From Chthonomonas sp. UBA2391 (GTDB taxonomy: Bacteria > Armatimonadota > Fimbriimonadia > Fimbriimonadales > Fimbriimonadaceae), in assembly GCA_002343825.1 (NCBI GenBank), contig DDSL01000008.1, positions 12,595 to 40,071 of the forward strand: a stretch of DNA of 27,477 bases, in the 5' to 3' direction. A program made the translations under genes and the position numbers. A model generated the notes under the pieces. The model worked only from the letters and a program-made list of their open reading frames with translations. It had not been told where the DNA came from and did no database searches. Positions within the stretch are counted from its first letter, which is position 1; each line of letters opens with the position of its first letter. Below, piece by piece: positions 7,901 to 16,616 of this stretch.

Positions 7901-10900
7901 CATCGTCGGAGCCTCGAGGGTCACGCCCTGGAAGATCGGGTTCTGCGCATTGGCAAACTGATCTTTGCGAACCACGAAGGCGTCGCGCCGGATATCCGGA
8001 TAGTCGAGGCTGGAATACAGCGACCGTTGCCGCGGATCATCCTCGAAGTTGGGATAGATCGAGTCGTCAAGCGGCTTCACCCGGTTGTCGTCGATCCCAT
8101 CAAGCTGCCATGCCAAATCGTTTGGTCGGAACCGGACGTTGGTCATCCCCACGCCTTGACCACGAAGGAGCCTCAGGGCCGATCGGTCATAGACAAGGAT
8201 CTGCGAGACCGCCGACTGGCCATGGGGCACGAGGCTCGGTTGTCGAAGCTCGATGCTCTCCAGATCGTTCGAGAACGGCTGGAGCAGATTCTTGAATCCA
8301 ACTCCCTCGACCTGGTTACCATTGAGTCGCACTTCGGGATCGCGTGGGTCGACGGTCACGCCGATCCGGTTGGCGGCCAGGGGCTCGTTGAATCTCAATG
8401 AGAGAGCCAGCGGATTGGCCACGCGGAATCGGTCACCCGGGCGCATGTTGGCGGTCAAGAGCGAGAGGTTCCCCACTCCGCCGCTAGTTCGCTGAGCCGA
8501 GACAAACGCCCGCAGGAAGGCCGCGCCCGGAGCGAGGCCGTTCTGACCCGTGGGCTGGATCGGGATCTGCGCGATCGCGATTCGGCCCTTATCGGCGGTG
8601 GTGCCCGTCACAGGGAAGGTCGCGAGCGTTCTTCGTTGGACCGAAGTCGATCCAACGTTGAACTCGATCTGGATGTTGTAGATAACCGGCTGAGCGCTTA
8701 GTGCATCGAACTCGGGCAGGTCATAGACGACGACGTAGAGCGTCTCCCCGAAATCGTAGTCCGTCCGGGTGATCTTAGCCGCATTGGCTCCACCTTGCAC
8801 CACCTGCTCCACTTGGGCATAGGTGATCGGCGTCCCACCGCGGAAGGCTTGGGTCAGAGCCCCAACTTCGCTCGGGAGGGCGAGGCGCGTCTTGGCATTT
8901 TGCTGAATCTGGCGGAGGACTTCCGTCGTTTCGTCCGGCACGACCTCCACATCCTCTTGCAAAGGCGGATCGCCGGGCGTCAGCGTCTGGCTATTGTCAG
9001 GCAGATCGGGGTCATCGTTGAACCCATAGAGATAGCCCCTTGAGTCGGTGACATAGATCCAGCTGTAATCGTCATCGAGCGGAGCCGCCGGCGGTGCGTT
9101 CACCGAGTCGAAGCCCCCGAATGCCGGCGAGTTAAACGTAAATCCGCCGCTATTGCCCAGAGTGGCAAAGCCCCAGACGGCTCGGCGACCTTGTTCTACC
9201 GGCCCGGTCGAGTCTCGGTTGACGTCCCCAAGGCGCGCAAGGAACCCAGTGATCCGGCCCGAAGCATAGGGGACCACCACGACCGGACGACCCGGATTCG
9301 CGGTATCCACCGGGAGGTGGTCGCGGCTGCCGTCGTTGCGAAGCGTGTTCATGTAGGTGAAGCCGATCGAACCCGAAGGTCCAGCTCCGACCTCAGCCGT
9401 TGCCCAGATGGTGGATCCATCGGTCGCATTCAGGGCATATACAGCGCCGTTGTTGTTGGCGGTAAAGACCGTATCGGGCATGCCTCCCCCGATGTTGGCG
9501 GCGCTGACGGCCACGGGAGAACTCGTTCCGAATGAGACGAACGGGTTCGGCGCGCCCGTTCCCGTCGAGCTCCAGACTTCGTTACCGATCTGGTCGCCCT
9601 CGGGATCGTTGACGTTGACGGCATAGAACCGAGGACCGGCCCCGAAATAGAGTCGATCAAAGGCCAGGGCTGGAGTCATGTTGATCGGTCCCAGCGGGGC
9701 TCCGGCCGGATCGGGGAACTGCCAGCGGACCGTCGTCGATTTGTTGCCCGCGACGCCAACCGCGTCGAGAGCATAGAGCCGTCCGGTGCGGGTGGGCACG
9801 AAGATCGTTGGCGCGGCTGGATTGGCTCCGCTTGCGCTCAGACCAAACGTGATCGAACCCGTGATCTCACCGAGGTCGAGGTTATTGACCGGGGACGGAT
9901 AGTCGTCGGGCCAGGTCCATCGACGCCGGACCGTACCGTCCCCACGCCCTTCGGTTTCGAGGCAGTAGACGCGGCCATTCTTGCTCGCGATGTACAGAAG
10001 CCATTGGAAGTTTCCGGGAGAAACTTCGACCCGTTCGATCAGAGCAGAGCTGATTCCGAACCCGGTCGGCATCGTGGCGATTCCGTTGGGTCCATCTTCG
10101 CCCGCGACGAGGTTCGGATCCGAACCTTCGAGCCGCTCGCTCGGATAGCTCCACAGAACGTTGGTCGATCCGTTGGTGACGTCACCTTGAGCGTTGAGGG
10201 CATAGATTCGGCCCGTCTCGGTGGCGGCGATCACCACGTCTCGGTTGGCGACGGTTCCGCCGACGTTGACCGGGATCGTGGCAAAGACCGGGGTGCTAGT
10301 GATCCGATGATCGGCCACGCGGCTGAATCGAACCGCATCGGCCATGACCTTCTTGTTCGGATCCGTGCTGATCTGGGTGTTTTGGTTCGTGATCACCACG
10401 GTCAGCGGAGCAGCAGGATCTTGTTCAAACCGCGCCACGTTGTTCAGCTGAATCGAACGCCATCCGGCCGAGCCCGATTGGTCGATCGCGACCGAACCGA
10501 GCAAGAACGCTCCACGGAAGACTTCGACGAGAGCCCCTTTGGCGAGGTCTGCGCCACCAGGAGTCCAAACATCCACGGAGTAGGCCCCGGTCGGTAACTT
10601 GGGTCGGTAGAAGACTCGGGCCGTTGCGGTGGCTTGGGCATCCGAAGTAAAGGCGTCGACGCCGCGGAATCCGGGGATCGCAAGGTCCACCACGAAGCCC
10701 AATCCGGCCTGCACATGCGAGCTTTGGTTATCGACGTGGATCGTCTGGAACGTTCGGCTGATCGGAGCTCCGGCCCCCAGAACCCAGTCTCGCTTGCCTT
10801 GAGCATATCGATCTAGTTCGGTTTGGGTCTCATTCCTGGGCCGAGGCGAAGGCCAAGACCAGAGGATGTTACGGCGGATATCGCCGCCGAAACCGGGCTC

Positions 10901-11884
10901 GGCCGAGTCAATTTTGAGGCCGTTGTGGCGATAGGCTGAAAGGACACCGACGGAATAGTCCTCGACTTCGCTGCCGACCTGGTAGGACCCTGGTTCGTCC
11001 CGACCGGCAAAGACCCGAGAGGGATAAGGATCGGATCCAGACGCCTTCAGGCTTCCCACGATGGGCGAGGCAAAAGTGGAACCACCCGATCCGCCGGCCG
11101 AGCGAATCGCCTTGGCCGAGTCGGCATAAACCACCCGGTTAGGACGGGTATCGGTCGGCACCCCTTGGGCGTCGAGCGTCGTCAGGGCGAGCAGACGGAT
11201 CGAGAGCGTCGTTCCCGTCGATCGGAAAGTGAGGTCGGTGGGGCGTCCATCGTTGCCCAGTCGGACTTCGCCGCCGCCGGTCAGATAGGTGTCCACCTTT
11301 TGATAGACCGGTTGACCAGGATCGTCCAGGTTCTCTACCCCAGAAATTTCATAAACGAAATACTGCTGCGGGAAGTAGAGCCCATCCCCGGCGGGTCCAC
11401 CGATGATCTCGGTCGGCCCGACGGGCACGTTCACGTAGAGCTGATACTCTTGGCCCGGCTGTGTTTGGAAGCGCCACTGGAAAAAGGCGGCGGTCCCGCT
11501 CGCTGGTTCCCAATACCGATCGACCGAGCCCGAAAGACCCGGAAAGGCCATCACATAGGGCGCGCGGCCGGGTTGGGCATCGATCTCGGTGGCCAGCGAG
11601 GCTTCGGTCGTGCCGAGAGGGCCCGTCCAGGCCGTGCCCGGGTTGGCGCTTGCTCCGTTTGCCGTCTGCCAGTTGTCGATGGTCGTCGTCGCCCCGGCAG
11701 AAGGATCCCACCAGCGAAGGAAGGCCCGACCGGGGTTGTAGGTCGTCAGGCTGCCCACTTGCAGTCCATCGCGCGCCGGGCCTCCCCGGAACTGCGGGTA
11801 TTCCTGCGCCGTCACCCAAAGCGCTGCTCCCAGTGCTCCTGCACCGAGTAGTAGCGCGACCGATCTTTTCGCCAGCCTTTTCAT
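4946..11884 (-). CDS. Giant secreted multi-domain beta-propeller protein (2312 aa), PilY1-position
   Basis: Signal peptide (residues 1-27, ALLLGAGALGAALWVTA/QE), then YPQFRGGPARDG, the usual entry to PQQ-like propellers. Residues about 55-270 and 376-521 look like golvesin/Xly-type beta-sandwiches; the second ends in the characteristic VMADAVRFS and the first in VVYADSAK. A PQQ-like propeller follows at about 530-960 with blades such as TGRIYALNAQGD, NGRVYCLETEG, TGRLYALDAVG, NGAVYALNATDGSTIW and RGYLYGFNDD. Residues about 1000-1600 are beta-rich with an Ig/CARDB-like stretch (FGVENLGNVNLLNVRL). From about 1640 a second propeller-like region carries AFSSDRRSG and near the C-terminus FLWTSTRRGNQDLF. 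I noticed only one cysteine. No catalytic residues or anchor are evident, so it is likely an extracellular adhesive or structural protein. It is last in the operon, 55 bases after the 1558-aa gene, with AGGA close before the ATG. Not a PQQ dehydrogenase; exact function unknown. Confidence 0.85.
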   Translation of the reverse strand: MKRLAKRSVALLLGAGALGAALWVTAQEYPQFRGGPARDGLQVGSLTTYNPGRAFLRWWDPSAGATTTIDNWQTANGASANPGTAWTGPLGTTEASLATEIDAQPGRAPYVMAFPGLSGSVDRYWEPASGTAAFFQWRFQTQPGQEYQLYVNVPVGPTEIIGGPAGDGLYFPQQYFVYEISGVENLDDPGQPVYQKVDTYLTGGGEVRLGNDGRPTDLTFRSTGTTLSIRLLALTTLDAQGVPTDTRPNRVVYADSAKAIRSAGGSGGSTFASPIVGSLKASGSDPYPSRVFAGRDEPGSYQVGSEVEDYSVGVLSAYRHNGLKIDSAEPGFGGDIRRNILWSWPSPRPRNETQTELDRYAQGKRDWVLGAGAPISRTFQTIHVDNQSSHVQAGLGFVVDLAIPGFRGVDAFTSDAQATATARVFYRPKLPTGAYSVDVWTPGGADLAKGALVEVFRGAFLLGSVAIDQSGSAGWRSIQLNNVARFEQDPAAPLTVVITNQNTQISTDPNKKVMADAVRFSRVADHRITSTPVFATIPVNVGGTVANRDVVIAATETGRIYALNAQGDVTNGSTNVLWSYPSERLEGSDPNLVAGEDGPNGIATMPTGFGISSALIERVEVSPGNFQWLLYIASKNGRVYCLETEGRGDGTVRRRWTWPDDYPSPVNNLDLGEITGSITFGLSASGANPAAPTIFVPTRTGRLYALDAVGVAGNKSTTVRWQFPDPAGAPLGPINMTPALAFDRLYFGAGPRFYAVNVNDPEGDQIGNEVWSSTGTGAPNPFVSFGTSSPVAVSAANIGGGMPDTVFTANNNGAVYALNATDGSTIWATAEVGAGPSGSIGFTYMNTLRNDGSRDHLPVDTANPGRPVVVVPYASGRITGFLARLGDVNRDSTGPVEQGRRAVWGFATLGNSGGFTFNSPAFGGFDSVNAPPAAPLDDDYSWIYVTDSRGYLYGFNDDPDLPDNSQTLTPGDPPLQEDVEVVPDETTEVLRQIQQNAKTRLALPSEVGALTQAFRGGTPITYAQVEQVVQGGANAAKITRTDYDFGETLYVVVYDLPEFDALSAQPVIYNIQIEFNVGSTSVQRRTLATFPVTGTTADKGRIAIAQIPIQPTGQNGLAPGAAFLRAFVSAQRTSGGVGNLSLLTANMRPGDRFRVANPLALSLRFNEPLAANRIGVTVDPRDPEVRLNGNQVEGVGFKNLLQPFSNDLESIELRQPSLVPHGQSAVSQILVYDRSALRLLRGQGVGMTNVRFRPNDLAWQLDGIDDNRVKPLDDSIYPNFEDDPRQRSLYSSLDYPDIRRDAFVVRKDQFANAQNPIFQGVTLEAPTMLDADITRYNSDAPTYNQFVPRTLRPTFFDMELAVPRFQPPNPDGYLGQQFVYIDPNNSINPVFNANSGFAFRTFASEARIQVDERLALTNRTMDLGEMPAGAGYAPTLQVDNPNFFTNPRFHSTSNPFHLDFGVENLGNVNLLNVRLAKAVDGFPENRRIFSETNSDGAFLDAVFHLHSDLDPNFTPNSLNNRRVVQKARVGDGAPTRLRLTPVPRGNPNLNIGDTQITTKEDPRVAVSVPIGTPVGLYRQIFYAIEDDQTTPNTGQAVLNGSGNNYEPFTQDPMTVQFTVRETRLTNRTTFRTAPMVDSFTIDPDQQFLWNNMEPTGVRDTNGNLVVAFSSDRRSGGSPAFVPDLKTQNDAGNLGPTYLYFSALGGERPNSGGASTSGALVNDLDNWQNANPNQWFANQVAGYPSGDPTSLFGLTNGATIDPTSVRFGLPSFSSSGVGDPTVPFGNRSGDFTWLAFVGEGRRVDPSGDTSRESRIFLSRVSIGANGSVQPGTPIPLEFRGDAFDTRARFGRPSVVHSGQDGTVFFPTTAGGLTQLNWALFRGGQFISQGRSSVGSLRIGSAFESVSATSAAVRRTPVLNGRPGTVIQVAFTGKLRGRPSSDVYLLTLAADRAWPSAPRNSATGVLIPWQTQFLPLEYDPGSDIYWSLGADLLSRTQDLEGNYATSTVDQATATSSEFIDIMRRNGNQFQSVLRLETRVYDPDARILTADSIYGGKAVIDLSNGSVKFTGGLVPTRTKLYFRSTPRYVRISQGSGENYRGASMIYDDRPSSERNFMGAPGYVFNGSELFDANATMTVDRLAVAYLRTSRDGQSLSSPYVRSLRPGTPLSFRPRVNAAGFLTNFRVTGLRGNAYQVDPVLGILYTEAVDDGNSVAVIYDAVDDQGQFIGSITDRVSIGLVREGAETKMPMSQGFNESPPTLVLDGQGSAFATNQSGQYRPGLMWFLWTSTRRGNQDLFMMTAAPRFIPTPRSSGQ

Positions 11885-11939
11885 CGTCCTGTTCCGAATC
11901 TAAACTTTTGTCGTTGTTGCACGTCGTGGTGTTCGCTCT

Positions 11940-14900
11940 CTATCGCCGATCCGCAAAGACTGGGACCGAAATCTGCCGGAAACCAGCAATCGGGGGAAGC
12001 TCGAACCGCACGCTGAGGCTATTGAAGCCAAGGTTCTTTTTGTTGAAATCAAATCCCGGATCCGTGTCGGCTCCGCCGGCATCAAACTGGCCGTTCAGAA
12101 GCACCACCTCTCCGGCGAAGGATGCTCCGCTGCGCTTGCGTCCGACGTATCCGTTGGTGATCAGCACGTCCCCGCTATCGAGCCGCCGGGCATAGAAGGC
12201 CCGGAACCCAAGGGGTGCGTCTTGGCTGAGTTGGTCGTCGGAGAGGCGGCGGCGCATGGCCCGATACACGTTGTTGGGGAGCATCCAGACGCACTCCCAA
12301 ACTCCAGGATTCGTCTCGACGAGTTCGTAGACCCCGCTGTTGTCGGTCACCATCACCGCATACTGGTTCAACCCTATGTACCGCAAGGTGACCGACGTCA
12401 GACCCGCGAACTTGGCCGTGCGGGCCGCCACCGCTGGACTCGTCGCAAACCCATTGGAGGCCGGGTCGAAGAGTTTGCCGGCGGGAATCGCGGGGATGCG
12501 AAACTCGGTGAGGAGGTTCTGGGCTCCGCGGGCCGGGTCGTAGATCAGCACGCCGCCATATCCGCTGCGGGATTCGGTCGTCGCAGTTCCCGCCGGAGCG
12601 TCGAGGCCGATGCTCGCCCGGGTCGGTTCGATGTTCCCAAAACCGAAGGCGTACACCGTCCGGACTGCGTTACTCGCATCCTTGACTTGGATCCGACCAA
12701 TCGAGTTATAGGCGAACTGCTTGCCGGTGAATTCCGACCGGGTATGCCACAGCAAGACTCCGTAGGCCTGCTCTCGCTGCCCGGGGGCGTCGCTTTGCGG
12801 GTCCACATAATCCACGATGTTGCCAACCCGGCGATTCTGATATCGATAGCGGTCGACCAGTTCGATGACCCGGAAGTTGCCCTGGTCGGCGATCAGGTAG
12901 TGCCGCCAATATTCATCTCCCGAGACATTGGTGAACGGGTTTTGACCTTGGGGCACGATGCTGGTGTAGGTCACCACGTCGCGCGGAAGTCGGAGCCGCT
13001 TGCTGGAGTTGTTGTTCCAGCCATCCGGAATGAACCTCGGGTCCAGCTTGAGCCCATCGATCGAGCGAATTTCTCGCCCGCCAAGGTCCACCCGCACGAT
13101 CCGGTCCGCGCCGGGGTCGGTGATGATGTAGCTGCTCGTCCCGACCGGATAGATCCGCCAAGGAGTCGCGAGAGTCACCGGCTTGTTCAGCCCCGAGAGA
13201 GGAACTTCGGGACCGCTCGACTTGGTCGAGTCAATGCTCCAGATCGGGTTCCCCGAGGAGTCGATCCGGCTGATCCGGCCATCATCGGCAAGGAGGAAGT
13301 CCGCGCGATTGAAGGCGTAAAACTCATTCTGCCCCCAAGCCGTGACCGTGCCATCTCCGGCCGCCGCGTTCAGGAGGGTCGTATCGTCAAGAGTGGCCTG
13401 GTTAAGGCGAACCCGGAAGTCGTCGAACGTCGCGACGCCAAAGAACTGCGGGAACAACAAGTAGTCCGTGCCGCGGATGTTGGGCGGATTCCCCGAGACC
13501 TGGCTCAGAGAAGGCTGCCATGGTCGGGCCGGGATTCCTGCGCTCGTCATCCAGGGCCGCTGGGCGTTCGGGAACGTCAGGTCGGAGCTCGCGACCTCGA
13601 TGTTAAGCGCGTTCAACAGGCCCCGTGGTTGGTCAAACCGGCCCGCGTTAACGAGGCCAGGAAGAATTGAAGTCCCTCCCATGTAGAGCACGCGCCCTGT
13701 GAGAACGGGTGGGTTGGTCACGGTCAGACCATTAAAGACGGTGTACCAACGGAGCGGCGACCACCGGCCACCAGCCCGACCTGCCACGGCCCGTCCCCCA
13801 GTCGTCCCCTGCTCGGGTTCGACGAGGATATCGCCCCGGTTCGGGACGCGGACGATCACCGGAAGATTGGCAATCAAGGCCGCTCCAATGCGCCCCCGAG
13901 TGGTCTGCATCGCGTTTAACAGCCGCAATCGGCCGTTCTTTTTGCCCGAAACCGGATCAACGTTCTCGTCTTGGTCATAGACGTAGGAGCCTTGCTGGAG
14001 CGTGGTCAGAATTGGGACCGCTCCCTCCGACCGCGCCGGGTCGGGCTGAACCAAGATGAAGTTTGGTTCAAGCGCATCCAGCCGGAATTCGGCAACGTCC
14101 GGCTGAGCGTCGAGGGCCACCAGCGTGGTCATCTTGGCTGCGTTACCAAAGATCGACTTATCTGCGGTCGCGGTCACGTAGACCGTATCGCCGCGCAACA
14201 CCGGAGAGCCGACGATTCGCCAATTCTCCATCTTTCGATCGAGGATGCCACCAACACCTGGAAACTCCAGCAACCCGTCGTAGTCGATCAGCGCCGGGCC
14301 ATAATCGAAGCGCTGGGCGGCTTGTCCGGCGGCGTTCACGTCGAACTGGGCGCCATCAAAGAATTCGTAGCGGTAGTAGAGCTTGAAGTCGCCTCGGCCT
14401 TCTTCGCGAAGGGCAAAGAAACCGGCTCCCGCATTGTCCGCGGTGTTGCTAGGGTTACTGACCCCGACGAACAACATGCCCGTGTTCGAGAGCGTGATTC
14501 CCCCGACGATCTCGCGACGTGGAGTCGAGCGATCGGGGAAGGCGATCTCGCCGCGCACGAACTGGTCGCTTTGGGCGGATCCGTTTCCGGGCAAGGTTGG
14601 CGCACCCCAGTCGAGGGTGTAATCCACCCGGATGCCATACCGAGCGGGAACTCCGCCCTGGTCGATGAAGTCGTCCGTGCTGGCCACCGGGATGCTGATG
14701 CGGCCGTTGACGCCCGAGTTCACGGCGATGGCCCCCGTCACGATACTTCCGAATTGAGACTCGGGGATCGGTCGGCCGTTGGCTTGGTTGATGATCGAAA
14801 GCTTGACGCCTTGGCTGGTCCCCGGGCGGTTGGCGATCGGGACACCTTGTTGCGAGGCGCGGGTATTCACAACGAGGATCCCGCCGCCGTCTTCCAGGCT

Positions 14901-16616
14901 CACTGGACTTTCACCACGAGTTCCGACCCAGGTACTCACGATCCCAGCCGGGAGGCGAGTGGTCGTATCGAGTTGAGTTGGCACGTAGGCCACCTTGTCC
15001 ATGGCTCCGGAGTTATCAAAAACGCGGATATAACCCACCGTCGGCGAGCCAGAGGGTCGTTGAAGCCGGGGTGCTCGCTCAAGCGCATAGGGCCGCGAGC
15101 CTTGGAGCAATTCTCCTGCCCCAAGGTCGAACTGCCAAATCCGCCCTCGATTGGTCGAGTCTTGGTCGGTCACGTAGCCGATCCCCTCGTGAACCGTCGG
15201 CGAGAACCGTGGTCCATTGCTCGATCCACCTGGAGCTGCGATTCGGTAGAGTTCGTCGGCGGTGTTGCCGATACCCAAGGCGATGGCAACCACGCCCCCA
15301 TCCGAAGTTCGCACCACGACTTGATCGCGGGCTCCATCGGGGGCGTTGGGAACCAGCGCCACCACCGGGCTCGACGCCGCATCGACGTTCGCACGCCAAA
15401 CAACATCGACCGGGGATCCGGGCTCGTCGACGATGCCATCGTCCTCGCTTCCGTCTTGGTCGAGGTCACGGCTGGGTTCGGCGTCGAGGGCGACAAGGGC
15501 CCCGCCTGAATTCATGATGATGAGGCCCTTGTAGTGGGCCACGTTGGTCCCTTGGGCCGGGATGAACTGCGTCGTTTCGAACCTACGTAAGAGGGGGGCC
15601 GTTACTTCGACGGGAACGCTATTCGACTTGCGACTGCTGCGTCCGGGGCCAAAGTAGCCCGAATTGAGCGAGAGGATGTTGAAGCCGAGCTTGCTGGCCA
15701 CCGTCCCCGGAAAGTCGCGGACCGGCCGCAGGGCCGCATAGCCCAGGTTGCTGGAGATCCCACCCGAAGCGGTCAAACCCCGGTTCAGAACTTCCGTAAG
15801 GCCGCGAGAAGTCACAACCATGTAACCGTTGCCCCACTGGGCCACGGCGATGGTTTTGTTCGCGAGGTCGGGGCCGGCCACGGCTTCCAACTTCCGCGAA
15901 TCGGGCACGATCCAGCCGTGACGATCCCCCGGGAAAGCGCCGTTCGGCAAGGCGGTGATGACATTGGGAACAGCCGTCAGGCTATAGAGACTATTCAGTT
16001 CTTCGGGAGTAATCTGGACCGGATTCGTCATCAAGGGGTGAGCCAGATCGGCGAAGACTTGCCCTCCGAGGTTCGACGTGCGGAACGGGATCGGCAAAGA
16101 GTTCACCTCTTCGACCCGACCTCCGGGGATCACATCGACCCAGAGCGTCCCGCCCTGATCGACGAAGTTCCGCAAGAGCTCCCGCTCGCGCGGGTTCAGG
16201 GCGATGGTCGCCGCGACCGGGAGGAGAAGGACATCGAAGCGGTTGACCTGTTGCTCTTGCAGGTCGTTCAATCGGACTTCCCAATAGGCAGCGTCGGCCT
16301 TGGTGATCCGGCTGGCGACGGCGGGAGGATTGCCCCCTAGTGCGAGCCATCGGTCCCGGACCGAACTCGAAAGCTGAGCCTGAGCCAACGGGTTGCTGAG
16401 TTGCCAGTTCCCTGGCTTGACCCCAAATTCGCGATCCAGCGAGAACCAGACGTGGGGGGCTGGATTGAAGAGTTCCCCGTTCGACACTTGACCCTGCACC
16501 AACAAGGTGCCCACCCGGATCGGGGTGATGTTGCGGGCAAAGTTCTGTGCCGAAACCCCGACGGCAAAGGCCGAGAGGGCAAGGGCAGCGGTCCAACGAA
16601 CGAGAGGGGTCCTCAT
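11940..16616 (-). CDS. Secreted 1558-aa protein: amidotransferase-like N-domain plus beta-propeller, PilY1-like candidate
   Basis: ATG at 16616 overlaps the upstream stop as ATGA and gives a clean signal peptide (MRTPLVRWTAALALSAFAVG, cleavage near VSA/Q). An upstream start at 16685 would bury it, so I reject that. Residues about 30-320 resemble a class-I glutamine-amidotransferase/ThuA-like Rossmann domain: RFDVLLLPVAA, then LLRNFVDQGGTLWVDV (to about 162), then VAQWGNGYMVVTSRGL (about 255-272). No catalytic Cys is visible, so an enzymatic role is unlikely. Propeller-like blades follow (GLIIMNSGGALVALDAE; MTTLVALDAQPD), then NHL-like pieces (YIITDPGADRIVRVDLGG; YLIADQGNFRVIELVD). An EF-hand-like loop DLDQDGSED (384-392) starts the first blade and DQDENVD lies at 881-887. 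Gene order after PilV-W-X suggests a PilY1-like tip protein. This is inference; no sequence homology is claimed. Confidence 0.85.
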   Translation of the reverse strand: MRTPLVRWTAALALSAFAVGVSAQNFARNITPIRVGTLLVQGQVSNGELFNPAPHVWFSLDREFGVKPGNWQLSNPLAQAQLSSSVRDRWLALGGNPPAVASRITKADAAYWEVRLNDLQEQQVNRFDVLLLPVAATIALNPRERELLRNFVDQGGTLWVDVIPGGRVEEVNSLPIPFRTSNLGGQVFADLAHPLMTNPVQITPEELNSLYSLTAVPNVITALPNGAFPGDRHGWIVPDSRKLEAVAGPDLANKTIAVAQWGNGYMVVTSRGLTEVLNRGLTASGGISSNLGYAALRPVRDFPGTVASKLGFNILSLNSGYFGPGRSSRKSNSVPVEVTAPLLRRFETTQFIPAQGTNVAHYKGLIIMNSGGALVALDAEPSRDLDQDGSEDDGIVDEPGSPVDVVWRANVDAASSPVVALVPNAPDGARDQVVVRTSDGGVVAIALGIGNTADELYRIAAPGGSSNGPRFSPTVHEGIGYVTDQDSTNRGRIWQFDLGAGELLQGSRPYALERAPRLQRPSGSPTVGYIRVFDNSGAMDKVAYVPTQLDTTTRLPAGIVSTWVGTRGESPVSLEDGGGILVVNTRASQQGVPIANRPGTSQGVKLSIINQANGRPIPESQFGSIVTGAIAVNSGVNGRISIPVASTDDFIDQGGVPARYGIRVDYTLDWGAPTLPGNGSAQSDQFVRGEIAFPDRSTPRREIVGGITLSNTGMLFVGVSNPSNTADNAGAGFFALREEGRGDFKLYYRYEFFDGAQFDVNAAGQAAQRFDYGPALIDYDGLLEFPGVGGILDRKMENWRIVGSPVLRGDTVYVTATADKSIFGNAAKMTTLVALDAQPDVAEFRLDALEPNFILVQPDPARSEGAVPILTTLQQGSYVYDQDENVDPVSGKKNGRLRLLNAMQTTRGRIGAALIANLPVIVRVPNRGDILVEPEQGTTGGRAVAGRAGGRWSPLRWYTVFNGLTVTNPPVLTGRVLYMGGTSILPGLVNAGRFDQPRGLLNALNIEVASSDLTFPNAQRPWMTSAGIPARPWQPSLSQVSGNPPNIRGTDYLLFPQFFGVATFDDFRVRLNQATLDDTTLLNAAAGDGTVTAWGQNEFYAFNRADFLLADDGRISRIDSSGNPIWSIDSTKSSGPEVPLSGLNKPVTLATPWRIYPVGTSSYIITDPGADRIVRVDLGGREIRSIDGLKLDPRFIPDGWNNNSSKRLRLPRDVVTYTSIVPQGQNPFTNVSGDEYWRHYLIADQGNFRVIELVDRYRYQNRRVGNIVDYVDPQSDAPGQREQAYGVLLWHTRSEFTGKQFAYNSIGRIQVKDASNAVRTVYAFGFGNIEPTRASIGLDAPAGTATTESRSGYGGVLIYDPARGAQNLLTEFRIPAIPAGKLFDPASNGFATSPAVAARTAKFAGLTSVTLRYIGLNQYAVMVTDNSGVYELVETNPGVWECVWMLPNNVYRAMRRRLSDDQLSQDAPLGFRAFYARRLDSGDVLITNGYVGRKRSGASFAGEVVLLNGQFDAGGADTDPGFDFNKKNLGFNSLSVRFELPPIAGFRQISVPVFADRR

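Noticed and set aside
12222..13670. 482-codon plus-strand frame
   Set aside because: Antisense to the 1558-aa gene. The minus-strand frame has a signal peptide and repeat blades; this one has neither.
13971..15509. 512-codon plus-strand frame
   Set aside because: Same reasoning: a shadow of the 1558-aa gene without domain signature.
4946..16616. Reading the two giant proteins as PQQ-dependent dehydrogenases or BamB
   Set aside because: No quinone-binding vicinal Cys or catalytic Asp pattern was seen, Cys is nearly absent, the proteins are far longer, and the context is pilins.
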